Origin: Candidatus Binatia bacterium
Lineage (GTDB): Bacteria > Desulfobacterota > Binatia > Bin18
Reading direction: 5' to 3'
Assembly: GCA_022820725.1 (NCBI GenBank)
Contig: JAJEFA010000009.1
Coordinates: 186,001-250,000, forward strand
DNA length: 64,000 nt
Of this stretch, positions 52,931 through 62,330 are shown piece after piece. Numbering within the stretch: the first letter of the stretch is position 1; each line of letters starts with the position of its first letter. The notes under the pieces are model-generated. The model was not told where the DNA came from and searched no databases. It worked only from the letters and a program-made list of their open reading frames with translations. The position numbers were made by a program, and so were the translations under genes.

Positions 52931-52999
52931 TCATAACGGCAAATCTGAAAACACCGCCTCAGCCACGGCTTCTCCACTCCGTATACAATCGGCAAGAGC
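52931..52999 (-). pseudogene. Fragment of a second protoporphyrinogen oxidase gene (3' end)
   Basis: Reading leftward, ALADCIRSGEAVAEAVF followed by SDLPL and TGA matches the true hemY C-terminus GLADCVRSGEAAAEAVF. At DNA level about 45 of 50 bases agree (52950-52999 against 55428-55479), and differences are mainly silent or conservative. Nothing else of the gene is present. It is either the remains of a related hemY or the duplicated end made when an element inserted at the hemY 3' end. Confidence 0.75.
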
Positions 53000-53038
53000 T
53001 AACTATAGGTACAAGTCACCTGCTTTCTGGGTATTGTC

Positions 53039-53805
53039 CTAGGGCGTGTTCACACTTTTGAGGGCTTCAAAGATGAGCGCGAAGTGAATGAAGAAGGCGA
53101 ACACCACATCCAACTTGTCGAACCGCACAAAGATACGGCGGAAGCCCTTGAGGCGACGAAAGAGCCGCTCCACTTCGTTGCGTTTCTTATATTTATCTCG
53201 CTCATACGACCACGGATTCCGCCGATTCCGCTTTGCCGGTACGACCGGTGTCGCTCCTAGCGCGCGGACACATTGCCGCGTGGCCTCCCCCTCATAGGCC
53301 CGGTCCATCACTACATAATCGGCCCACAGGGGCGTCTTGGCCAACAGCTTCCGCCCCTCGGGTGCATCACCGGCTTGGCCGGGCGACAACGCAAACCTCA
53401 CGGCGGTGCAAGCATCCGTGGCAACCAGATGAAGCTTGGTCGTCCAGCCGCCCCGGGACCGCCCGATGGCTTGGGGCCCGTTTTTTTTCGCGCCCCCGTC
53501 CCATCTGGATGCACTGGGACCACGGTACTATCTAACGAGACCACTTCAACCCGTACCCGGATAATCTGCTGCTCCTGTAAGGCCGCAAAGACGCGATCCA
53601 GCACCCCATTCTTCGCCCAGCGATTCATCCGCGTATAGATGGTATGCCACTTCCCGAACCGCTCGGGTAACCCCCGCCACTTACAGCCCTGCTCTGCCAC
53701 ATACAGAATCGCGGCCAGCACCGTCCGATTGGCGACCTTGACGTTCCCTCGCTGCCGTGGGAGGAGCCCCGCAATCTGCTCATACTGCTGCTGCGTGAGT
53801 TCCAT
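53039..53805 (-). CDS. IS5/IS427 transposase, made by -1 frameshift
   Basis: Two frames: the first starts at 53805 (QQQYEQIAGLLPRQRGNVKV) and stops at 53398, the second continues to TAG at 53039-53041. They join at an A8 run on the coding strand (53481-53488), and moving one base back there restores one protein of roughly 255 residues. Catalytic residues are Asp in VVSLDSTVVP, Asp in YVVMDRAYEG, and Glu in the Y(2)R(3)E(6)K signature YKKRNEVERLFRRLK. Insertion of DNA is by DDE chemistry. The stop codon uses the target TA, so it belongs partly to the flanking DNA. Confidence 0.92.
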
Positions 53806-53845
53806 GCCCGGAACTTAACAGAACCCCATTAGTGTAAACACGCCC
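53042..53845 (-). mobile_element. IS5-family (IS427-group) insertion sequence
   Basis: 804 bases bounded by inverted ends, GGGCGTGTTCACACT on the left and GGGCGTGTTTACACT on the right (one mismatch in the first 15), each followed outwards by TA; the flanking TA duplication (53040-53041 and 53846-53847) within CTAG is usual for the IS427 group. It carries one frameshifted transposase gene. Because ends, duplication and open frames are intact, the element may still be mobile. Confidence 0.93.
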
Positions 53846-53934
53846 TAGCTTGAAAGGCGTCTCCCCAGGTCGAATACCATTTCTTCCCGGATCACTGTTG
53901 CGCTTACGGCGTAGTGATTATAGGGGGAAAAATC

Positions 53935-54621
53935 ATGTCTCTGGTTACTGATCTAGTGGACGTTATTTTCGAGATTGGTGTTTTGCTGGTACATATCTCT
54001 TTATTTATTTGTATCGTCTGTATCCCGGTATACAAAGTAAGCAGATTGATGCTTACACGCTTGTCTTTTGTCTGGTTCCCACCCCGTACACAACTCTTGA
54101 GGTCATTCATTGATTGGCGATGGTGGATTTTACGCGTTTTGCCTTTCGTATGGTGTGTGAGTGGCGCATTCTATTTTTTCTATGGCACTATGACAGCGTG
54201 CAGTATTGTGGAGAACCTTTTTCACGGTTGCGAGAATCGCTCTCTCTGTGGAAAGCTTGATACATCAGCTTTGCCTCCTAATTTGCCGCCTAATTGGGAT
54301 GGGTCATTTAGCTCGTTCCCTGATATTCCTAATAAGAGACGCTGGTATCTTGCAGCACTCCAAACAGGGAGCACTCTTCATGATAAACAAGTCCTTTACC
54401 CCTTACCCTTACATCATTCCCCACCTTGCGTGCTCGATCATATTGGCCCTATCTGCTATGAATACAATAGGACAACGATAGACATCCTAGAGGGGGTCGT
54501 AAGTGATTTTTATATTGTGGGGCTTTTTCTTTTGGTCTGGCTCCCAACTATAGGATTTGTGTGGTGGCTGACTGACAGGTTCTTTGAGGCATATCGTGAC
54601 CAGGAAGCAAACAGTTCTTAA
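53935..54621 (+). CDS. Unrecognised multi-span membrane protein
   Basis: 228 residues. Hydrophobic segments at about 9-32 (VIFEIGVLLVHISLFICIVC), 62-85 (WWILRVLPFVWCVSGAFYFF) and 190-215 (FYIVGLFLLVWLPTIGFVWW) flank a cysteine-containing loop of about 100 residues (FHGCENRSLCGK, SPPCVLDHIGPIC), suggesting disulfides outside the cytoplasm. GGGGGAAAAATC precedes the ATG. A hand-counted row (54001-54060) is about 37% GC, far below the surroundings, a sign of transfer. No family recognised. Confidence 0.75.
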   Translation: MSLVTDLVDVIFEIGVLLVHISLFICIVCIPVYKVSRLMLTRLSFVWFPPRTQLLRSFIDWRWWILRVLPFVWCVSGAFYFFYGTMTACSIVENLFHGCENRSLCGKLDTSALPPNLPPNWDGSFSSFPDIPNKRRWYLAALQTGSTLHDKQVLYPLPLHHSPPCVLDHIGPICYEYNRTTIDILEGVVSDFYIVGLFLLVWLPTIGFVWWLTDRFFEAYRDQEANSS

Positions 54622-54705
54622 AAGCCGTTTTGTCCTCTGCCAGGATATTCCGCACACAGTAGAGGTAGAACATGTTCAATCGCCTTCAGAGCGTGTTCAA
54701 GCTCC

Positions 54706-54783
54706 GTAGGTCGGGTTAGCCACAGGCGTAACCCGACATCCCCGGCTTAGCCTGTCGGATTACGCTCTGCTAATCCGACCTAC
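54706..54783. repeat. REP-like double palindrome
   Basis: GTAGGTCGGGTTAGC (54706-54720) and GCTAATCCGACCTAC (54769-54783) are complementary with one mismatch; inside are two smaller hairpins (GTCGGGTT/AACCCGAC and GTCGGATT/AATCCGAC). It matches the GTAGGTCGG(A/G)TTA REP/MITE type common in proteobacteria. It lies in a 333-base stretch otherwise without genes. Confidence 0.85.
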
Positions 54784-54787
54784 AGGA

Positions 54788-54818
54788 ACTCAAGTAAACG
54801 TCTGAGAAGGCAGTCTGG
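54788..54818 (+). repeat. 31-bp direct repeat, right copy
   Basis: Right-hand partner of the repeat at 52141-52171 (27 of 31 identical), four bases after the REP-like element. Confidence 0.75.
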
Positions 54819-54954
54819 GTAGGTTGACCGAAAATCAGGGAAAGAGATGTAGTAGATAACGTAGCGATAAAGGAAGTAGGGGCTCCCTCCTAGAATCGAT
54901 CATCACACAGGAGTCAGACCGACTCCATATAGTCAGCAGGTACAAAGCTACACC

Positions 54955-55323
54955 ATGAGCATGTGGGACAATTTCTCTCTTGACACGAAAGTACGGGCGA
55001 TTCTGAATGTACCGACTCACCCACCGGACCATCACTTTGGTCGTCCATTTCTTACAGCGTATCAAATTGTAATAGCATTTGCTGAAGAATATCCGGACGA
55101 CTTCGAAGAGATCGACAAACAGATCGGTGGACAAGGAACTGGCCAGCACGATTCGCTAGCGCAGTACTTTGCCCTGGAGCTCTCTCGGGGGATCAAGAAC
55201 GGACGGTTGCCCGAGATAGAAGGTAGATTCCTATCTCAACAGCACATAGAGAGTATTCAGTACAGACAGGGTGTGGTTTCGTCCCCTATCCCAACTATCT
55301 CGATGTTCCGGCTGTCAAGCTGA
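54955..55323 (+). CDS. Unrecognised 122-residue soluble protein
   Basis: 122 residues without membrane segments. Distinct conserved-looking stretches are HHFGRPFLTAYQIVIAFAEE, IGGQGTGQHDSLAQYFALEL and RFLSQQHIESIQY, and it ends PTISMFRLSS. I have an impression of similar hypothetical proteins but no family name. The ribosome site is weak. It sits alone between the island's right repeat and hemY, and its moderate GC is lower than hemY's. Confidence 0.65.
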   Translation: MSMWDNFSLDTKVRAILNVPTHPPDHHFGRPFLTAYQIVIAFAEEYPDDFEEIDKQIGGQGTGQHDSLAQYFALELSRGIKNGRLPEIEGRFLSQQHIESIQYRQGVVSSPIPTISMFRLSS

Positions 55324-55391
55324 TGTTGTTTTGGAAACCAATCTAGAGCGGCTACAGATTAAGTCCCTGCCCTTTAACAAATGTGCATCCC

Positions 55392-56861
55392 CTACAGCGG
55401 CTCGACCCCACATGCGGCAAACACCGCCTCAGCCGCAGCTTCTCCACTCCGCACACAGTCGGCAAGACCAACCCCACGATAGGCATTGCCGGCAAGCGCC
55501 AATCCCGGATGCTCGGCCACCTGTTTTTCGAGCTCGTCAACGAGCTGAAGATGGCCGACGCGGTACTGTGGCATGGATTGCGGATAGCGGGCGATACGAG
55601 TCAGGAGAGGTTCGGCTTCAATCCCGAGCAACTGGTGCAGTTCGTTGCGAACCAGAGCACGGATTTCAGCGTCATCCCGCTCAAACAGTTCGGCCTGAAG
55701 CGCTCCTCCAACAAAGGTGCGTAATAGGGCGTGATCGCTCGGCGCGCGCCCGGCATATTTCACGCTCGAAAAAGTCCCGGCAAGAATGGAACGCTGCTCC
55801 ACCCGCGGCACCACAAAACCGAACCCGTTCAGTGGATGGGGAATCTGGTCGCGACGATAGGCCATATTCACCGTGGCTGTGGAACTATAGGGAATCCCGG
55901 AGAGGTGCTGACTCAAAGCGTGGTCAAACCGATGCACAAGCTGCGCCGCGACAAAGGCCGGCGTCGCCAGTACCAGACCATCGGCGTGAAAGCTGGAACC
56001 GTCGGCACAGTCCACTGCCCAGCGAGTCTCTTCCGACCCCGCCGTCTGGGAGCAGACGCTTGCTACCGGACACTGCTGACGCAGGGTTCCGAGGCTGAGG
56101 TGTTCGGTCAGAGCGGAAACGAGGCGCTGCATACCGGTTTGCAGGGTCACAAACAAACTCCAGCGCGCCCCGCTTGCGTCCCTGGTCGTCTGAGGATTGC
56201 GGCGAGCCGCTCGCCAGAGCGCATAAATCACACTCCGATGCTCACGCTCCATGTGCAGAAAACGCGGCATGGTCGCGGCCAGGCTCAGCTGGTCGGGGTC
56301 GGCGGTATAGATACCGCCAATGAGAGGTTGGGCAATGCGTTCGAGCGCTTCTCGCCCGAGCCGTCTCTGGACAAACGAACCAAGGCTTTCATCGTTTTGT
56401 TCCCTGGCCCTGGGCAGCACAAGATCGAGCGCCATACGCAGCTTCCCCGGCCAGGAAAAAATACGCGACCGGACCAGGGGACCAAACTGGGTGGGAGCCA
56501 GTAACATAAACCCTTGCGGCAAGGGCTCAAGCTTCCCTTTGTGCACGACAAAGGTAGACCGGTACGCGTCGTTAGTACCCAGGAGTTCCGGCTCAAGCCC
56601 CAGGCGACGACACAGAGCCAGAGCCCAAGGTTTTTCCGAAATAAAAGAATCCGGCCCGAGTTCAAGCAGAAAATCGTCTCTCTGTTCCGTTTCAATGACT
56701 CCGCCAAGCCGGTCGCTGGCCTCCAACAGCGTAAATCGAAGCGGCTGCTCTCGTTCCCGGCTCAATTCTTCGAGTCTGTAGGCCGCGGCCAAGCCGGCAA
56801 TACCGCCACCGACAATAATGATATGGGGTGTTCTGGGATTGCTCTCCGGAGAAAGAGACAT
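55392..56861 (-). CDS. hemY: Protoporphyrinogen/coproporphyrinogen oxidase (HemY type)
   Basis: 489 residues. FAD motif HIIIVGGGIAGLAAAYRLEE, ASDRLGGVIETEQRDDFLLE, GPDSFISEKPWALALCRRLG and the C-terminal GLALAGNAYRGVGLADCVRS with GEAAAEAVFAACG are HemY/PPO features. It oxidises the porphyrinogen ring, with oxygen or another acceptor, before iron insertion. The ATG at 56861 is used; a GTG ten codons upstream is possible. Third gene of hemE-hemH-hemY. Its final 17 codons recur as a fragment at 52931-52999. Confidence 0.95.
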   Translation of the reverse strand: MSLSPESNPRTPHIIIVGGGIAGLAAAYRLEELSREREQPLRFTLLEASDRLGGVIETEQRDDFLLELGPDSFISEKPWALALCRRLGLEPELLGTNDAYRSTFVVHKGKLEPLPQGFMLLAPTQFGPLVRSRIFSWPGKLRMALDLVLPRAREQNDESLGSFVQRRLGREALERIAQPLIGGIYTADPDQLSLAATMPRFLHMEREHRSVIYALWRAARRNPQTTRDASGARWSLFVTLQTGMQRLVSALTEHLSLGTLRQQCPVASVCSQTAGSEETRWAVDCADGSSFHADGLVLATPAFVAAQLVHRFDHALSQHLSGIPYSSTATVNMAYRRDQIPHPLNGFGFVVPRVEQRSILAGTFSSVKYAGRAPSDHALLRTFVGGALQAELFERDDAEIRALVRNELHQLLGIEAEPLLTRIARYPQSMPQYRVGHLQLVDELEKQVAEHPGLALAGNAYRGVGLADCVRSGEAAAEAVFAACGVEPL

Positions 56862-56900
56862 ACGACAGTTTCGTGGCGGGTTCTGCGACACTCACCCGGT

Positions 56901-57824
56901 CTATTGATTCAGGGTCACTTGGACCACCTCGGCGATCATCTGAATAAAGTGGGGATGCGCGTTGACCGTCCGGGCACGAACCATATTCAGGCCGTTCCGC
57001 TCGGCCATCCCTCTCGCCTCCGTATCCAGATCGTACAGGACCTCGATGTGGTCGCATACAAAGCCGATGGGAGCGACGACCGTATCGCGTGCCCCCTGAG
57101 CGGCAAGCTCCTTGAGCACCTCACCGATATCCGGCTCCAGCCACGGTGCCTGGGGTGGGCCGCTACGACTCTGATAGGCAACCGACCAGTTTTCGTGCCC
57201 AAGGCACTCCGCGACCAGACGTGCGCCCTCTTCGATCTGTCGGACGTATTCCCGACTGCTCGGCATGGAGGTCGGCACACTATGGGCGGTAAAGACCAGA
57301 GGAGTCGCCTTCCGGCGGACCGCCGGAAGAGATGAAAACGCCCGCTGCGTCAGATCGGCCACCGCCTGGATGAACAAAGGGTGATTATGCCAACCAGCGG
57401 TAAAGGCAACCTGGGGCGCAAGCGTCCCTACCCTTTCGCTGGCCTCTTCCACATTCGTTTTATACCGCGCCCAGCCGGCCTCGCTCTGCTGGGCGGAGAG
57501 AATGAATCCAACAGCGTTTTTCACTCCGTCCCGCCCCATCTGTTCCAGGGTCTCGGCTATATAGGGATGCCAGTTCCGCATGCCGACATATACCGGGAGC
57601 GGCCGGCCTTCTTGGGCCAGATAGCGTCGGACTGCTTTCGCCTGACGAAAGGTGATCTCGTTCAAAGGCGAGCGGCCATTAAACAGCTCGTAGTGGCGGA
57701 TGACTTCTTGCAGCCGGGCCGGCGGTACGGGACGACCGCGTAGGACATTCGCCAAAAAAGGCCGCACGTCGTCCATTTTTTCCGGCCCGCCAAAGGCAAT
57801 CAGAAGAACGGCATCGTATTGCAT
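56901..57824 (-). CDS. hemH: Ferrochelatase
   Basis: 307 residues. YDAVLLIAFGGPEKMDDVRP, VYVGMRNWHPYIAETLEQMG, LVFTAHSVPTSM (metal-binding His), WSVAYQSRSGPPQAPWLEPD and the second catalytic zone VVAPIGFVCDHIEVLYDLD identify ferrochelatase. It inserts iron into the porphyrin. No [2Fe-2S] C-terminal cysteines. Sits between hemE and hemY (38- and 39-base gaps), so expression is coordinated. Confidence 0.97.
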   Translation of the reverse strand: MQYDAVLLIAFGGPEKMDDVRPFLANVLRGRPVPPARLQEVIRHYELFNGRSPLNEITFRQAKAVRRYLAQEGRPLPVYVGMRNWHPYIAETLEQMGRDGVKNAVGFILSAQQSEAGWARYKTNVEEASERVGTLAPQVAFTAGWHNHPLFIQAVADLTQRAFSSLPAVRRKATPLVFTAHSVPTSMPSSREYVRQIEEGARLVAECLGHENWSVAYQSRSGPPQAPWLEPDIGEVLKELAAQGARDTVVAPIGFVCDHIEVLYDLDTEARGMAERNGLNMVRARTVNAHPHFIQMIAEVVQVTLNQ

Positions 57825-57862
57825 AGAAAATAGGCTATGATTCCGCCTTTTTGCCGTCGGGA

Positions 57863-58900
57863 CTATCGCCCTGTCCGACTCGAAAACTCGTGCACCATAT
57901 CGACCAGCGCAATTACGTTATCAACCGAAGTTTGCGGTAAAATACCGTGGCCCAGGTTGAAAATATGTCCGTCCCTTCCCTTGGCCTGACCCAGAATACG
58001 CTGCACCTGCGTGCGTAATGTATCGAGGGGAGCGAAAAGCACTAAGGGGTCAAGATTGCCCTGCACGGCGCGGTCTTCGCCAATGCGCCGCCAGGCCACA
58101 TCAAGATCGATTCGCCAGTCCACTCCAACCACATCCCCGCCCGCTTCAGCCAGCAGTTCCAGCAGACCGGCCGTTCCCGTCCCAAAATGAATAACGGGAA
58201 CACCCGGCGTCAGCCCGTGAATGAGCGTCTGCATATGAGGCAATAAAAAGGTTCGGTAGTCCTGAGGCGCCAGACAGCCCACCCAAGAATCAAAGAGCTG
58301 AATGGCTTGCGCCCCGGCCGCAATCTGACTGTTCACATAGGCGGTGATCGCTCGTACCAAATGCTCCATAAGCGCGTTCCAGGCCTCAGGGTCCTGGTAC
58401 ATGAGTCGCTTGGTTTCCAGATATTGACGCGACGCGCCGCCCTCAATCAGATACGACGCCAGAGTGAAAGGCGCGCCTGAGAAACCGATCAGGGGGATAT
58501 GAGCAGGTAAGCTGCTGCGAACCTTGCGGACTGTTTCAAACACAAAGGGGACGGATTCTTGGGGCGACACCTCATGCAGAGCGTCGATATCTTTTCCCGA
58601 ACGCACCGGACGATGAATAACCGGCCCGTCGCCAGCGGAAAATTCCAGCCCAACGCCCATGGGCTCAACAATGAGCAGGATATCCGAAAAGAGAATAGCC
58701 GCATCCACGCCGAGGCGTTCAACCGCTTCAGTCGTCACTTGCGCGGCCAAGTCGGGCGTCTTGCACAATTCGAGAAAGGGCACGCGTTCGCGTAATGCCC
58801 GGTATTCAGCCATATACCGCCCGGCCTGCCGCATGAGCCAGACGGGAGTATACGGGGTCGGCTCACCCCGGCAGGCGCGCAGAAAAACCGGAGTCTCCAT
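57863..58900 (-). CDS. hemE: Uroporphyrinogen III decarboxylase
   Basis: 345 residues. The signature PVWLMRQAGRYMAEYRALRE, the GLEFSAGDGPVIHRPVRS region, FSGAPFTLASYLIEGGASRQ and the terminal FNLGHGILPQTSVDNVIALV are complete. It removes four carboxyl groups from uroporphyrinogen to give coproporphyrinogen in the cytoplasm. First gene of the leftward haem operon; the divergent partner is the epoxide hydrolase-like gene 101 bases away. Confidence 0.98.
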   Translation of the reverse strand: METPVFLRACRGEPTPYTPVWLMRQAGRYMAEYRALRERVPFLELCKTPDLAAQVTTEAVERLGVDAAILFSDILLIVEPMGVGLEFSAGDGPVIHRPVRSGKDIDALHEVSPQESVPFVFETVRKVRSSLPAHIPLIGFSGAPFTLASYLIEGGASRQYLETKRLMYQDPEAWNALMEHLVRAITAYVNSQIAAGAQAIQLFDSWVGCLAPQDYRTFLLPHMQTLIHGLTPGVPVIHFGTGTAGLLELLAEAGGDVVGVDWRIDLDVAWRRIGEDRAVQGNLDPLVLFAPLDTLRTQVQRILGQAKGRDGHIFNLGHGILPQTSVDNVIALVDMVHEFSSRTGR

Positions 58901-59001
58901 AACTGGCTAAATTACCACACGCAACGGACAGCAGCAGCCCCACTGCCCTTGCTGTCCGTTCCAGGCTTCGGATACAAAGCAAGAAAAAAGGAGTATCATC
59001 T

Positions 59002-59865
59002 ATGGCAGAGGCAGGAACCCATCATGTGGCAACAGTCAACGGCTTTCGGATGCATTATGTGATTGCCGGCTCGGGTTACCCCCTGGTTTTTGTTCACGGC
59101 TGGCCGCAGAGCTGTTATGAGTGGCACAAGATCATCGGTCCGTTGTCAGAGCAATTCACGGTAATCACGCCCGACCTGCGTGGTCTGGGAGACTCCGAAC
59201 GTCCGCTGAGCGGCTATGACAAACGCACCCTGGCTTCGGATGTGTATGAACTCGTCACCTCACTCGGCTTTGAGAAAATCGGTCTGACCGGCCACGACTG
59301 GGGGGGCGCGGTTACGTATTATCTGGCCTACGATCACCCGGAAATGGTCGAGCGGCTGATGATCCTCGATATGATTCCGGGTCTGGGTCGTAAGGGCGAT
59401 AAAATGGATATCGCGGTGGCCCAGCGGCTGTGGCACGTCTTCTTTCACGCCGGCATGCCCGACCTGGCCGAAAAGCTGGTCAGCAATAATGTCGAGACCT
59501 ATTTGCGGCACTTTTATAATTCAACCGTGTACAACTACAGCCCCAAGGTGTTCACCGACGAAGACGTGGCCGAATACGTCCGGGTGTATTCCGCGCCTGG
59601 GGCGCTCCGCGCCGGGTTCCAGTATTACCGCACGGGTATTAACGAAGACCTGGAGAACCTGAGTTCGTGTACGGAAAAACTCAAGATGCCGGTCCGCGCC
59701 TGGGGCGGCCAGACCTTCCTGGGTAATCTTGTGCCGATTTGGCAAGGCGTAGCGGACAACGTCGAAGGCGGCCAAGTCGAAGAATGCGGTCACTTTATTG
59801 CGGAAGAAAAACCGGATTTTGTGATTGCCCAGGCCCGGGAGTTTTTTGGTCCTTTACAAAAGTAA
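59002..59865 (+). CDS. Epoxide hydrolase-like alpha/beta hydrolase
   Basis: 287 residues. HGWPQ (32-36) forms the oxyanion hole, and the nucleophile is Asp99 in GHDWGGAV, an Asp rather than Ser as in soluble epoxide hydrolases and dehalogenases; the His is in [13 protein letters not shown]. Fluoroacetate dehalogenases usually read HDRGG here, so epoxide hydrolase is more likely. A cap domain lies between. AAAGGAG precedes the ATG. Single gene, divergent from hemE. Confidence 0.92.
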   Translation: MAEAGTHHVATVNGFRMHYVIAGSGYPLVFVHGWPQSCYEWHKIIGPLSEQFTVITPDLRGLGDSERPLSGYDKRTLASDVYELVTSLGFEKIGLTGHDWGGAVTYYLAYDHPEMVERLMILDMIPGLGRKGDKMDIAVAQRLWHVFFHAGMPDLAEKLVSNNVETYLRHFYNSTVYNYSPKVFTDEDVAEYVRVYSAPGALRAGFQYYRTGINEDLENLSSCTEKLKMPVRAWGGQTFLGNLVPIWQGVADNVEGGQVEECGHFIAEEKPDFVIAQAREFFGPLQK

Positions 59866-59945
59866 ACATCAGGGAAACGGTGGTTTCCCCGGTCGTTGGA
59901 ACCAGGCCGGACTTGGCCTATAATCCGGGTGGCGGAGGTGGATGT

Positions 59946-62330
59946 ATGAAGAAAGCGGCGGTGGCGGAACAGATCCTGACCACAGACCTCGGGGCTGAAG
60001 CGGAAGCGCGCTATCTGAATTACGCCCTGAGCGTGATTACCTCACGAGCCCTGCCCGACATCCGCGACGGCCTCAAGCCGGTGCAGCGGCGGCTGCTGTA
60101 TGCCATGCACCAGAACCTGCGGCTTGGAGGTGACGCCCGGCCCCGCAAGTCGGCGGCGGTAGTGGGCGAGGTCCTGGGCAAATACCATCCACATGGAGAC
60201 CAGGCCGCTTACGAGGCCATGGTCCGTTTGGCGCAGCCATTCTCGCTGCGCTACCCGCTGGTTCAGGGAGAAGGAAATTTCGGCTCACTCGATGGCGATG
60301 GTGCGGCGGCCATGCGCTATACCGAAGCCAAGCTCGCCCCGTTATCCGAAGAATTGTTCCGCGACCTGCGCGGCGCGACCATACACTATCGTCCCAACTA
60401 TGACGCCACCCTGGACGAGCCGGTCGTCCTGCCCTCGGCTATTCCCCAGCTCCTGCTCAACGGCGCCAGCGGCATTGCGGTGGGTATGGCCACCAGCATT
60501 CCGCCCCATAATTTTACGGAAGTCATCAACGCCCTGCTGGCCATGATTGATGACCCGACACTGACCACCGCAGGACTGCTCAAGCATATCAAGGGCCCGG
60601 ACTTTCCAACCGGGGGCGAAATCCTGACCAGCAAGCGCGAACTGCGCGAAATCTACGAAAAGGGCCAGGGAACGATCAAACTGCGCGGGGAGTGGAAGGT
60701 CGAGTCCCTGCCGCGCGGCAAGCGTCAGATTGTCATTACTTCCCTGCCGTATACCGTCAACAAGGCCCAACTGGTGGAAAAGATCGCCGAGTTCGTCAGC
60801 AGCCGAAAAATCCCGCAGGTCATCGATGTCCGGGACGAATCGACCGAAGATATTCGCATTGTCCTGGAACTTAAAGGCAACACCTCGGACGAGTTGGCCA
60901 TGGCGTATTTATGTCGGCATACGTCGCTGCAAACGTCCTTTTCGATTAACCTGACCTGTCTGGTGCCGACCGGCAACCCGGAAGTCGGCCAACCCCTGCG
61001 TGCAACGCTGTCCGACTTGTGCCGACACTTCCTGGACTTCCGTTTTGAGGTGGTCACCAAACGCTTTGAGCACGAGTTGGAGGAGCTGGAAACCCGGCTG
61101 CATATTCTTGCCGGTCTGGCCCTCATTGCCGACCAGCTCGACACAGTCATCCGTCTCATCCGGGGTGCGGCCTCTCGCAAGGATGCGCGGGAGAAACTCC
61201 AGCAGAATTTTCAGTTAACCGAGGTCCAGGCCGACGCCATCCTCGATATTCGCCTCTACCAGCTCGCCCGCCTGGAGGTCGAAAAAATTCAGACCGAACG
61301 CCGTGAGAAAGAAGCCCGCGCGCAGGAATTACGCCGGCTGCTGGGCAGCAAGAACCGGCGCTGGACGGTCATCCGGGACGAACTGAAAGCCCTGGGCAAG
61401 CAGTATGGCGACCGACGCCGAACCGCCCTGCGCTCGGGCGAACAGCTCAATTACGACCCGGATGCCTATATTGTCCATGAGGAAGCCACGGTCGTTCTCA
61501 GCCGGGATGGCTGGATTAAGCGCGTCAGAGAACTCAAGGACCCGACCAGCACCCGTCTCCGGGAGGGCGACGACCTCAAAGCCGTCCTTCAGGGGACAAC
61601 CCGCGATCGTCTGGCCGTTTTCACCAACCGCGGTATGCTCTACGTCCTGCGCATTAATGCCGTTCCGGCAACTACCGGCTATGGAGAGCCCATCCAGACC
61701 CTGTTCAATTTTCAGGATGGTGAACAGGTTGTGACCGCCCGCCTTATCCCGGACCGCCCGCCTGAAAGCCCGACCCAGCAGAACGGAGTAGTAGCGGCCA
61801 GGCCGGACCAGGACGACCTGTTTGCGCTCAGCGCCTCCCCTCAGGCCACGGTCGAGCGGGGACCGGCCCTACTCTTGGCGACGGCTAAGGGCCTGGGGTT
61901 TCGTTTTGAACCCAATGTCGAAGAAACCACCCGCAACGGCAGAAAAATCGCCCGTTTGTCCGCCGATGACGAAGTCATTACCGTCCAGCCGGTGAATAGC
62001 GGGCGGACGGTGTGTGCCACGGCGTCTGGATATCTATTGGCCTTTCCTACTGAAGATATTACCGAATTATCCGGAGCCGGCCGTGGGGTGATTCTCATGC
62101 GCCTGGATACGGACGACCGTTTGGTTGGGGCGGTCACGAGCGAACCGGGCGCGGGTGTGACGGTTATCAATAAAGACGGGAAAGAGCGGAAAATTCCACT
62201 ACGGGATATTCCATTAGGCAAACGGACTGGGAAGGGCCGACGTGTGGTCAAACGCTCGACGCTGGTTGGGGTGCAGCAAAACGGCACCCGGAGCAGATCG
62301 CATGGTGGAGCGGAGGAGGCTGAGGCGTGA
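59946..62330 (+). CDS. parC: DNA topoisomerase IV subunit A
   Basis: 794 residues. Start [20 protein letters not shown] after [28 protein letters not shown] and [20 protein letters not shown] match GyrA/ParC, with the strand-cutting Tyr125 in [10 protein letters not shown]. The C-terminal domain has irregular blades and lacks the GyrA-box (QRRGGKG), favouring ParC over GyrA. It unlinks daughter chromosomes with ParE, whose gene overlaps the stop (TGATG). Typical order is parE-parC; the reverse order here is less usual. A frame reaching 69 codons further upstream is rejected as it runs into the hydrolase gene. Confidence 0.93.
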   Translation: MKKAAVAEQILTTDLGAEAEARYLNYALSVITSRALPDIRDGLKPVQRRLLYAMHQNLRLGGDARPRKSAAVVGEVLGKYHPHGDQAAYEAMVRLAQPFSLRYPLVQGEGNFGSLDGDGAAAMRYTEAKLAPLSEELFRDLRGATIHYRPNYDATLDEPVVLPSAIPQLLLNGASGIAVGMATSIPPHNFTEVINALLAMIDDPTLTTAGLLKHIKGPDFPTGGEILTSKRELREIYEKGQGTIKLRGEWKVESLPRGKRQIVITSLPYTVNKAQLVEKIAEFVSSRKIPQVIDVRDESTEDIRIVLELKGNTSDELAMAYLCRHTSLQTSFSINLTCLVPTGNPEVGQPLRATLSDLCRHFLDFRFEVVTKRFEHELEELETRLHILAGLALIADQLDTVIRLIRGAASRKDAREKLQQNFQLTEVQADAILDIRLYQLARLEVEKIQTERREKEARAQELRRLLGSKNRRWTVIRDELKALGKQYGDRRRTALRSGEQLNYDPDAYIVHEEATVVLSRDGWIKRVRELKDPTSTRLREGDDLKAVLQGTTRDRLAVFTNRGMLYVLRINAVPATTGYGEPIQTLFNFQDGEQVVTARLIPDRPPESPTQQNGVVAARPDQDDLFALSASPQATVERGPALLLATAKGLGFRFEPNVEETTRNGRKIARLSADDEVITVQPVNSGRTVCATASGYLLAFPTEDITELSGAGRGVILMRLDTDDRLVGAVTSEPGAGVTVINKDGKERKIPLRDIPLGKRTGKGRRVVKRSTLVGVQQNGTRSRSHGGAEEAEA

